This document shows, piece after piece, positions 37,970 to 50,620 of a stretch of DNA of 64,000 bases (the first letter of the stretch is position 1; each line of letters begins with the position of its first letter). The stretch is from Tiliqua scincoides. Its lineage: Eukaryota > Chordata > Lepidosauria > Squamata > Scincidae. A program made the position numbers and the translations under genes. Under the pieces are notes generated by a model. It did no database searches. It was not told the DNA's origin and worked only from the letters and a program-made list of their open reading frames with translations. The stretch covers positions 56,944,356-57,008,355 of the forward strand of contig NC_089827.1 of NCBI RefSeq assembly GCF_035046505.1, in the 5' to 3' direction.

Positions 37970-39053
37970 CAGCCCAATCCTAAGTACCAAGAACACAGGC
38001 ACTATGATTGCTGCACCAGTGCTGGATGTCATTAAAGTGCCATAAAGTCATTTTCAACACTGCACCAGTAAGTGGCACCAGAAGGAAGGTAAGAATCTGG
38101 GTCCAGCTCTGTTTCCCCTCACACAAGTTCATGGCGAAGTTCCGAGTTCAAGGAGCTCTTATCATTCCACATGATTATAGTAGCTAGGATTATCTTGACC
38201 AAGTACTGGAAGGCAGCTATTCTACCTAAACTCAGAAGTGTTGGTGAAAATTTGTGAATTTGGCCATAAGAACTTGATATTTAAAAACTAAGAATAACCC
38301 AAGAGTAAGCAACAAGCAAGTAAGTAAGTTTGGAAAACTTCAGGCAGCATTGGAATGGAAACAACAGTTAATTTAAGGGAATCTGTTAATTAAGGGAATA
38401 TCATATTTTCAATGGAGCAAAAGCATTAAGGAAGTGAAGTAAGAGAGAAAGGTGAGTGTGTGTGCTTCCTTCTTTTTTTAGAGTAATGTTTTTTCCTGTG
38501 TGTTTTTTTTTAATTCTCAACTTTGTTTTGTGTTAGCCTGTGCTGTTTCTTTTTTAAATTGTTTTGTTAAATCTAAGTTTTTCTTCTTATTTGCATTTGT
38601 AGATAATGTTTTCTTTGAGTTATTGTAAACTTGAATACCTAATTAAAATTTTTAAAAAAGGTGATAAGATATGAAGAAATGTAAAGTTCATTATTTTGAG
38701 GTTAAAATCTTAATGGGGTGTGGCTATGGAGGGGAGGGGAAGTTATTAGGAGGCCCTGCACTTAGAAATGCATCACTATACCACTCTTGTCAGCATAAGA
38801 AATTGTGTGGTTTGTGGAGATTAAGTGTGTCTGAAGAGGATACCTATGCCTCCATGCCACATATTTGCATTTGAAGAGTATATGCTGAGTTGGCCCAGCC
38901 ATGGTGCAAATGTTGCAGCTTATGCCAAATGGTGGGTGGTAGGGGAGTGGCAGACTTGGGATGCTCCTTCACCCTGAGCCTGTGAAAGAGGAACATGAAC
39001 TCACCTTTTCAGTTCTCTGTAATCACCTTGCATGGGAATGTTTCATGTCCATC
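37970..39053. other. intergenic; start resembles the GC-rich ACAGCCCAATCCTA repeat
   Basis: 37970-38120 opens TACAGCCCAATCCTAAGTAC and contains CTGCACCAGTGCTGGATG, similar to the start of the 61.87 kb repeat. The rest, to 39053, is AT-rich with homopolymer T runs and no gene. Confidence 0.4.
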
Positions 39054-39371
39054 CAGGGTGACCAGATGTCATGACTGCAAAAGAGGACCAGGCACCCCAA
39101 AATGTAGGGCACTGAAGAAAAATGTAGGACATGACAAAATAAAAGCTAAAAACACTCATGTATATGGATTTCATGTGGTTAATTTAAACACTTTATTACT
39201 TATTATTAAATTTAAAACTATATTACGTATAATTTAGTAATTCCAAGAAGGTTATGTGCTGTCTGCAGGGGTCCACTCATAGGGAAAAGAAGGACATTTA
39301 AGTTCTTTACCAGGACACAAGGCTAAAAAAAGAGGTCATGTTCTGGAAAAAGAGGACACCTGATCACCCTG
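39054..39371. mobile_element. non-autonomous hAT-like element (CAGGGTGACCAGATGT ends)
   Basis: The left end CAGGGTGACCAGATGT and right end ACACCTGATCACCCTG are good inverted repeats. The interior has the paired AAAGAGGACCAGGCACC and AAAAAGAGGACACCTG stretches and is AT-rich in the middle. A clear 8-bp target duplication is not visible. Confidence 0.75.
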
Positions 39372-39493
39372 CATCCCTCTCTTTCCTACAAACAGGAAAT
39401 GAGAAAGTTTCACCAAATCCAGCCTCTCCCAACAGGTACCAGAAAAGGTTCAGGGTCTCACAGAGCTTCTTCCTCTGCTCCTTCCCCAAAAGG

Positions 39494-39885
39494 CAGTGTT
39501 CTTCAACCTTGGGGCCAGGACCCCAATGGGGTTGGGGTTGCAGCAACTTACGGGGAATGAAACAGGTTGAAGACCAATGGCCTACAGCTCCACCATGTAA
39601 AGGGGGAGGCATCTGATGAACCCTTCAGATACCAGGAGATGGTGTCTCAGTCCAGGTTCTTAGCAGTTGTGCTAGAATAGCTTTCACTAGTACCAGCCTT
39701 CAGGGTGAATTCTCTGCTCACTCTAATAAGTATATTTGGTTGCAGTGAACAGAGCTGGGAAGGCATAATGGGGGCAGGGAATGGGTCCTGCAAGGGGGTC
39801 AGGTTCGGCAGTGGGTCCCTCAATCTTATACTTGATATTGATTGATTGATTGGGGTCATGGCACAAAAAAGGTTGAAGGCCACTG
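39494..39885. mobile_element. non-autonomous hAT transposon, inverted copy of the 29132 element
   Basis: It starts CAGTGTTCTTCAACCTTGGG and ends AAAAGGTTGAAGGCCACTG. It reads as the reverse complement of 29132-29527 along its length, including the CAGTCCAGGTTCTTAGC and CAGCCTTCAGGGTGA blocks. Flanks CCAAAAGG and CCGTAAGG agree at six of eight positions. Confidence 0.85.
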
Positions 39886-39893
39886 CCGTAAGG

Positions 39894-40760
39894 GCAAGGG
39901 GGCTTCTATTCGCTACCCCTCCCTTCATTCCAGCTCAAGCGCATAAAAGGCACCCAAATGAATGAAACTTGCAACTTGTTTGTTGCAAGTTTTCCACTCA
40001 ACAGCCACAAAGCGGCACCACTGAGCTCACCCTTCCTCCTCCAGGCAAGGAGAAAGAGCGCCTGCCCCCCTTCCACCGAGTGCAAGCCAGAAGTTGTCGC
40101 AGCGCCTCGGCTGTGCGACGCTGTCCTACCTCTATGGCCTCGATGCTATTCAAGCCAAGAATCTGGGCAAAGAGATGCAGCGCCGTAACTCTCTCGTAAG
40201 ACTTCGGGCTCCGCATCACAGCCGACAAGCCTCCTGCCCGTGCGTGGGATGATGACAGTGAATCCAAAGCACGTGGGTCGGATGAAGGGCTCCTTTTGCT
40301 GCTGCTTGGAACTTATCACGGCTAGGTAGCAAAGCAAGGCCGTGGGTTGGGAGCGCCTCCTTCTCCTGCACGACCTCAGCTTATGGACACGTGTCCAGGA
40401 CAGACCTCATTCACACGACCAGGTCCAGCGGAGGACAGGGCGCCTCTGCCTTGTATGGAAGAGGGAACGCTGGCAGGTGCGGCTTCCTAAGCCTTCCATG
40501 CGGAGCTGCACCTGCCCACAGTCCCTCTTCCAAACCCCTTCAAGGTACAGGCACTCTGTCCTCCCGGGCTCTGGTCACCCTGATCCTCACTCCTCCACGC
40601 GTTCAGCGTCACGTCTGAACAGCGCTTCTAGCACTTCGTATCGAGTTGAGGGGCTCCTCGTCGCTAGTTTCGGTTCCTCTCTCGCAAATCTAAACGGGGA
40701 GAGCGATGCTGCTGCTGCTGCTTTAGCTTCTGCCCATCTGAAGCTCCCTTAGAAGAGGTG
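39894..40760. other. CpG-enriched stretch upstream of MIEF1
   Basis: CpG dinucleotides are frequent here (for example GTCGCAGCGCCTCGG and CATCACAGCCGACAAGC) compared with the surrounding AT-rich DNA. A (CTG)5 run lies near 40707. This may be the outer part of the MIEF1 CpG island, or a separate promoter, possibly divergent. A minus-strand open frame at 39998-40267 lies inside it but matches nothing I know. Confidence 0.4.
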
Positions 40761-40772
40761 AGCCCTGGAGAA

Positions 40773-41275
40773 GGCTGCGATCCTGCCCACGCTTTTCTGG
40801 GAGGAAGCCCCATTGACTACAGTGGGGCTTGATTCCGAGTAGACACGCCTAGGATGGGGCTCTTGGGCTGCCATCCTGCCCACACTTACCTGGGAGTAAG
40901 CCCCATTCACTACAGTGGGACTTGCTTCTGAGTAGAACTGCACAGGGTGGGACTCTGAGGCTGCCATCCTGCCCACGCTTTCCTGGGAGTAAGCCCCATT
41001 GACTACAATGGGACTTACATCTGAGTAGACAGGCATAGGATGGGGTTCTAAACTCCATGCCTGCTCTCAACTTCTTCGCTCTGTGTCTGGCCGGTGACTT
41101 GGAGCCAGACCCGATGCCTGTCTACTCAGACGTAAGCCCCATTCTAGTCAATGGGGTTTACTCACAGGTAAGTGCAGCCAGGACTGCAGCCTCAGAGCCC
41201 AATCCTAGGCCTGTCTACTCAGAAGTAAACCCATTCTAGTCAATGGGGCATACTCCCAGGAAAGAGTGGCCAGCA
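40773..41275. repeat. array of five 93-bp palindromic repeat units, three direct and two inverted
   Basis: Units start at 40773, 40866 and 40959, exactly 93 bp apart, each running GGCTGC-ATCCTGCCCAC to an AGTAGACA-type end. After about 55 bp of other sequence, two more units in the opposite orientation lie at about 41110-41195 and 41196-41275. The direct and inverted groups together could fold into large hairpins. The array ends within about 100 bp of the MIEF1 promoter motifs. Confidence 0.85.
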
Positions 41276-41319
41276 GCAGCTCTCCGAGCCTCCCCCAAGC
41301 GGAAGAGGAAGTGAGGCAT

Positions 41320-41600
41320 GTCTGGCCCTGCAGCCTTCCTTGGTTGCCATGGCGAGGAGGGTTATGCCCCGGAAGTGAAGCGGCCATGTTGCCGAGTGAC
41401 CCTCCGGCGAGCGGGAAGAGGTGGGGCTGGGGAGCCTGGAGCGCCGCGGCTCTCGCACCGTCAAGGTACCCGGAGCAGCCACCCGGCCCAGAGTTACTGG
41501 GAGGGAGGGCTCCCTCGCCCCCCCCCGGGCTCCCTCAGGGGCCTCCCTCTTCTCCTCCTCTTGGGCGCTCGCGGGAGCCCCATTTCTTCTTGGGGTGCCT
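41320..41600 (+). promoter_or_regulatory. MIEF1: MIEF1 CpG-island promoter
   Basis: A GC- and CpG-rich block without TATA. It holds an RFX X-box-like GGTTGCCATGGCGAG (about 41342-41356), an ETS/GABP site CCGGAAGTG (41369-41377) and a YY1-like CGGCCATGTTG (41381-41391) within 50 bp. This arrangement is usual for housekeeping and nuclear-encoded mitochondrial genes. The position suits the first exon of MIEF1, about 2.4 kb before its leader exon 2. Confidence 0.7.
41380..41465 (+). other. MIEF1: putative MIEF1 non-coding exon 1
   Basis: Sequence after the ETS/YY1 cluster ends at a possible splice donor CTCGCACCGTCAAG|GTACCC (exon end 41465). Transcription start is inferred from the motifs only. 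Other GT sites nearby could serve, so both ends are approximate. Confidence 0.4.
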
Positions 41601-41734
41601 GAAGGAGGGCGAAGAGAGGCCGGGCCTTGGCCTTTGTGGGTGCCTTAAGAAACACTCAGCCCAGTAACCTTCGCTTCGCCTCCCTCTTGAGCTGTGGGTG
41701 GGGAAGAAGTCAAATGCCCATTCAGCCAGCCTGC

Positions 41735-42147
41735 GTGTAGTTAGTCTGTGGAACTCCCTGCCACAGGAGTGGGGAAGTTCCTTCCCTCTCACACAACACC
41801 AGAGCCAGGGGACAGCCACTAAGACTGAGTGTTGGGAGAGTCAGTACAGGCAAAGCAAAATATTTCTTTACCCAGTGTATAGTTAGTCTGTGGAACTCTC
41901 TGCCACAGGCTGTGGTGATGGCATCTTGCCTGGACGCCTTCAAAAGGGGATTGGACAAGTTTCTGGAGGAAAAGCGCATCGCAGGCCACGATGGGTATGT
42001 GCAGCCTCCTGGTTTTAGAGGTAGGCTCCCTCAGAATGCCAGATTCAAGGGGGGGGGCACCAGGATGCAGGTGTCCTGTGTGCTCCTTGAGGCACTGTGA
42101 GATACAGGAAGCTGGACTAGGTGAGCCTTTGGCCTGATCCAATGGGG
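41735..42147 (+). mobile_element. CR1 LINE 3' end, 5'-truncated, with internal short duplication
   Basis: It encodes the CR1 ORF2 C-terminal motif LDAFKRGLDKFLEEKR (about 41930-41980) and runs through the CR1 3' UTR (GATACAGGAAGCTGGACTAG, then CCTGATCCAATGGGGCTC). The stretch GTAGTTAGTCTGTGGAACTC with CCTGCCACAGG occurs twice (41737 and 41880), a partial tandem duplication about 140 bp long. It lies in MIEF1 intron 1 in the sense orientation. Confidence 0.85.
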
Positions 42148-42344
42148 CTCCTCTTCATTACATACTTATTTATGCCTCTTCTTTCGACCCCACTGAAGGC
42201 TCTCAAGGGCCCTCAAATCCAGCACAAACTGCATGTTCTCATTTGCTGTCTTTTGGGATTTCATGCAAGGCACCTGTACATATGTGAACAGACTCTCTGC
42301 TTTTTTCCCCTGAAATCCTTGGTTTTTGCAGATCCTTTCACATG

Positions 42345-42418
42345 TGCCAAATAGAGCAGTGGTTCTCAAACTGGTGGGTCATGACCCACTAGTTTGAGAA
42401 CCACTGCTCTGTTTGGCA
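42345..42418. repeat. 74-bp palindrome at the edge of a split hAT element
   Basis: Two 37-bp arms (42345-42381 and 42382-42418) differ at only two positions and have no spacer. Each arm contains four bases of host flank (TGCC), the hAT target site AAATAGAG (AAACAGAG in the right arm) and the hAT terminus CAGTGGTTCTCAAACT. Confidence 0.92.
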
Positions 42419-42449
<31 letters not shown>

Positions 42450-43570
42450 CTTTATTTTTATCCCGCCCTTCTCCCTAACGGGACCCAGGGCGGCTAACAA
42501 CATATTAAAAAACAATAGAATTTAAAAAACATTAATACAAACAGATAAAAACATTTAAAAACACACTACAGGGCCATAAAAACAGTAGTCAGATTAAAAG
42601 AGTAAAAGAGCAGATCACCGAGGAATCAAGCCTGTAAAACTAAAAGATGTATAAAAAGTTAAGAAGGCCAGAAATCAGAAGGCTTGTTTAAACAACAGTG
42701 TTTTCAGGCCTCGCCGAAAGCTCTCAAGAGAGGGAGCCATTCTCAAGTCAAGGGGAAGGGAGTTCCATAATGTTGGTGCCACTACCGAGAAGGCCCTATT
42801 TCTTGCAGCCACCCCCCGGACCTCCTTGGGTGGCGGCACTTGCAAAAAGGCCTTCTCTGATGACCTGAGATGGCGAGCCGGATTGTACGGGAGTAGGTGG
42901 TCTCTAAGATATCCTGGCCCAGAGCAGTATAGGGCTTTAAAGGTCAAAACCAGCACCTTGAATTGGGCCTGGAAACGAATGGGCAGCCAATGCAGCCCCC
43001 GGAGAAGCGGGCTGACAGAGTCAAACCGCCTGGCTCCGGTGACCACACGGGCCGCCGCATTCTGTACTAATTGTAGTTGTAACACTAATCTTCATGTAAC
43101 ACTTCCCCCATCCCTTTAAGGGGCAGGGGAAGGGGAGGGAGGTAGCAACACGAACCCCAGGATCGCCCCGCTAAGGGGGGCGAGGGGGGTGCTTTGCACT
43201 TACTTTCAGAAGGGTGCTTTGCACTTACTTACTTGCACTGACTTTGCACTTATTCCCCGCACTTACAGGAGGTGCGGGGAGCCCTGCACAGCACTTCCGG
43301 AGGCTTGGAACATTCGCTAAAAGCGAGCGCAAAGCACTTCTGTTTTGCAGGAGGTGCTTTGCACCCACTTTTAGCGAATGTTCCAAGCCTTGGGAAGCAC
43401 TGTTCAGGGCTCCCCACACCTCCTGTAGCCTGCTGCAGCCCTGCCTACATAATGTGAGTGCAAAGCGCTCCCCTTAGTGATGCAAACCTGGGGATAGTGC
43501 ACTGCCCTAGCCCCTCCCCCGCAAGAACTTACTGAGGGAGTAAAGCTCCCTCAAAGTTTGAGAACCACTG
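42357..43570. mobile_element. hAT foldback element (9954 family, inverted), split by an L2
   Basis: It begins CAGTGGTTCTCAAACTGGTG and ends AGTTTGAGAACCACTG, with the identical octamer AAATAGAG at 42349-42356 and 43571-43578. The right half (from about 43090) matches the 9954-10447 element, including the GC-rich hairpin with GCAAAGCACTTCTG and GGAGGTGCTTTGC. An L2 fragment (about 42420-43088) separates the left terminus from the body. Confidence 0.85.
42420..43088 (-). mobile_element. L2 LINE 3' fragment
   Basis: The minus-strand frame (43085-42675, 136 codons) reads LQLVQNAAARVVTGARR, LHWLPIRFQAQFKVLVLTFK and APTLWNSLPLDLR, the characteristic C-terminal region of the L2 ORF2 protein. It is followed by a 3' UTR ending with GGGAGAAGGGCGGGATAAAA and an (ATT)n tail at 42421-42448. 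The 136-codon frame is intact, so this copy is fairly young. The 5' part is missing. Confidence 0.85.
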
Positions 43571-43840
43571 AAATAGAGTATTCTTTCCCTTTTTTTTGGA
43601 GGAAAGAATGGAGCAACCACACTGTGTACCACATTACATGCATCTTTTTTTGTATGATGCTAATATTCCCAAATAAGACACCCTGCCACCACCAAGTGGC
43701 CAGAACTTGATATGGGTGGGCTTCTCTTCTTAGTTGTTGATGCCCTAGTTCTTCTAGACGAGAAATAAGTAGGCCAGAAAAATAAAATATAGCAACAAAA
43801 GAGATTGTTTCATTTTTCTTTCTCTATTTTGTAACTTTAG

Positions 43841-44228
43841 TTCAGCCTCCCTCTACTTATCCTCCATGGCAGCGTGGACGCGTGAAGCAGTGCTGAACCT
43901 TTACCGCGCTCTGCTACGTCAAGGACGTGGCCTGCGCTATACTGACCGTGATTTTTACTTCGCCTCAATCCGTCAAGAGTTCCGAAGAAACCAGCAACTC
44001 GAGCGGCTTGAAGATAGAGAGAGGCAGCTGGAGAAGGGCCAGGCTTTCTTGCGCAGCAAACTTGGGGGATTAGTTTGAGTGTTCTGCACTCCCCCACTAC
44101 GCTATCCCCTTTCCTTTCCTTCAGCCTGCAATCATCTGATCTAGATGGTCAATACTAGCCGTCTAGGACAAATCTGAAAAAGGAAACTTGAAAGGATCTT
44201 GCCTCTTTGCAAATGCATTAAGCCTCAG
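43841..44228 (+). other. MIEF1: MIEF1 leader exon 2
   Basis: The acceptor is TATTTTGTAACTTTAG and the exon starts TTCAGCCTCC at 43841. The donor is AAGCCTCAG|GTGAGT after 44228. The exon holds the whole altMIEF1 frame and, after its stop, 150 more leader bases. Splicing to 46090 would leave about 155 nt between the altMIEF1 stop and the MIEF1 start codon. Confidence 0.75.
43866..44078 (+). CDS. MIEF1-MP: MIEF1 upstream-ORF microprotein (altMIEF1/altMiD51), LYR family
   Basis: A 70-residue protein made from the 5' leader of MIEF1 mRNA. In mammals this microprotein is mitochondrial and associates with the mitoribosome assembly module containing MALSU1. The length is the same as human (70) and most residues match: [20 protein letters not shown] at the start, then [14 protein letters not shown], and a basic/acidic helix with ERQLEKG. 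The LYR tripeptide is at residues 12-14, defining the LYR-motif family that uses acyl-ACP or Fe-S partners. The start sits in a good Kozak context (CCTCCATGG). The frame is complete inside one exon and ends well before the MIEF1 start, so the mRNA is bicistronic with non-overlapping frames. The official symbol is used for the human gene; I assign it by similarity. Confidence 0.93.
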   Translation: MAAWTREAVLNLYRALLRQGRGLRYTDRDFYFASIRQEFRRNQQLERLEDRERQLEKGQAFLRSKLGGLV

Positions 44229-44419
44229 GTGAGTTTTACAGCCACAGAGTGCTCTCTTAATTCAGTGCCTTAATAGATGGTTGCATATTTGTCTCTAAAT
44301 ATGGTGCTTTGACTCATTTAAAAGTAACTCATTTAAAGGAGTAAAAACAGTTCCAGGAGCTTTGTAGATGACTTAGTTCTGCCATGTACCTTTCCTGTCC
44401 TTCCAGAAGGAAATAAATA

Positions 44420-45540
44420 CAGTAGAACCTCCAAAGTTGACCACCTCTCTATTATGACTACCTCCTTAAGTTGACCTAATTTTCACAGTATGGACAGACA
44501 CTGCAGATACACTGTGGGAGACCAACCTCTCTATATTGACCACCTCCATAAGTTGTATCTTAACCACTTCGACCATTGCACAGAGTATTAATTTACCCTC
44601 CTTAAGTTGCCCACTGAACTCGATACTGCTTGTGCATAGTGAAGCCACTGTCCTTTCACTTTGGTTCCCATCACCAGTGCATTACATTACGCTTATATTG
44701 AAACACAACTGCTATTTTGCTGCCTGCTCTCGGTTAGGAGAGATCCTTCTGGAGCACTTCACAATCCCTTCTAGTCTTCACCATTCAGAAAAGTTTAGTG
44801 TCATCCACAAACTGGTCCACCTCCCTGCTTATCCCTGTTTCCAGGTCATTTATGAAGATGTTGAAAAGCACCAGTCCCAGGACAGATCCTTGAGGCACTC
44901 CACTTTCCACCTCTCTCCACTTTTTTTTAAATTGCCCATTGACACCCACTCTCTGTTTCCTGGTCCTCAACCAGTTCCCAATCCATGAGAGGACCTGTCC
45001 TCTTATTCCCTGACTGTGGAGTTTTCTCAACAGCTCTTAGTGAGGGACCGTATCAAACACCTTCTGGCATTTAGTGAATCTGAGGAGACCCAGTGGAGGC
45101 CAGGCAGCCTAAGTAAAAAAGTGGGGTTTTTTTTTTAGCTGATGGGGCTATGTAACATGCTACATGCTGTGGGCTGGCAAGGGATAGCATTGGTTTGCTT
45201 GTCTGCTCTGAAACCATATTTTTTTTTAACTTACAATTTTTTTTAAGCTTATGAATTTTCAGGGGTTTTTTAAACACTGATTGTGGGCCGTTTACTCTCC
45301 GTCTCTTGATATAGATATAGATGATATAAATAGTAAGCATCACAAGAGGATAAATTCTCATTGATATTTGCAATAAAACTTTTTAAAAATCCATCTAAAT
45401 AATAACTTGGCCTTGCATTTGTTGTCCTGGGAGCTAAACATGGTAATATTTAAATGCCTTTTTCCCTGTATGTTGACCACCTTCCTATGTTGACCAATTC
45501 CTTCAGTCCCTTGGGTGGTCAACTTAAAGAGGTTCTACTG
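44420..45540. mobile_element. Tigger-like (pogo/Tc1-mariner) non-autonomous element containing a CR1 piece
   Basis: The left end CAGTAGAACCTCCAAAGTTG and right end AACTTAAAGAGGTTCTACTG are inverted repeats of about 25 bp, flanked by TA on both sides as expected for the superfamily. Internal repeats of GTTGACCACCTC type occur near both ends. The centre holds a minus-strand CR1 fragment. It lies in MIEF1 intron 2. Confidence 0.82.
44670..45085 (-). mobile_element. CR1 ORF2 fragment inside the Tigger-like element
   Basis: The minus-strand frame 45030-44785 encodes [20 protein letters not shown] and FVDDTKLF, reverse-transcriptase motifs B and C (YADD-like, here FVDD). It is homologous to 59045-59440 of the long CR1 at the window's right side, at lower identity and with its ends lost. 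Confidence 0.8.
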
Positions 45541-45764
45541 TATCTGCTACTGACACTGGGGAAGCCCCCATGGAGTTTTAGTGGCTTTTGGTAGTAGCAG
45601 GAGGATTTGGTTCTGCACAGTATTGTCAGTTTTCATAGTGACTGCTTTTAGGACCTAGAAGCTAATTTGCCAAAAGTAGGTTATACTTTGTAAAGATTTT
45701 CATGCTTTTGTTGCTTACATGTGCCTCATTTGCTTTGGAAACTTGTCTTAGCAGTATGTGAAGC

Positions 45765-45898
45765 AGTATAATGCAAAAGAGAGCTGGATGGGGAAGAGTC
45801 GGTTTAGAACCGCTATCTCTGAGTTTGGTGGATGACCTTGGCCAAATCTCAGCCTAAGCTAACTCACAGAGTTCTTCTAATAAATAGAGTTGTAACTA
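45765..45898 (+). mobile_element. degraded tRNA-derived SINE
   Basis: The blocks GAGAGCTGGATGGGGAAGAG, GTTTAGAACCGCTATCTCTG, GATGACCTTGGCCAAATCTC and AACTCACAGAGTTCTTCTAA follow the order of the SINE family seen at 34935, but in plus orientation and heavily worn. Confidence 0.4.
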
Positions 45899-45905
45899 CT
45901 CTACT

Positions 45906-45964
45906 CTACAGCACCTGTACAACATGAGTTGTACAGTACAACATATGTTGTACAGGTGCTGTAG
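45906..45964. repeat. 59-bp hairpin just upstream of MIEF1 coding exon 3
   Basis: Perfect 20-bp arms: CTACAGCACCTGTACAACAT (45906-45925) and its exact reverse complement (45945-45964), around a 19-base loop. The loop contains GTTGTACAGTACAAC, itself self-complementary. A second register, GTACAACATATGTTGTAC (45936-45953), is a perfect 18-bp palindrome. It lies in intron 2, about 125 bp before the splice acceptor. Confidence 0.93.
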
Positions 45965-46094
45965 ATTGTGCACTTCAAATAATGCATTGTAGTTCATTTT
46001 TTTGTAATAGCCTGTGAAGTAGAAAGTCAAGCAGACTGGAGAAATGAAAGGTGTATAACATTTGTGTATATTTTTCTCCCCCCATGAAGGAGCA

Positions 46095-50620
<4,526 letters not shown>

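Noticed and set aside
40749-41036. Minus-strand frame encoding three 31-residue repeats
   Set aside because: The periodicity comes from 93-bp DNA repeats whose length is a multiple of three. The same peptide appears from the opposite-strand copies, so it is not evidence of a protein.
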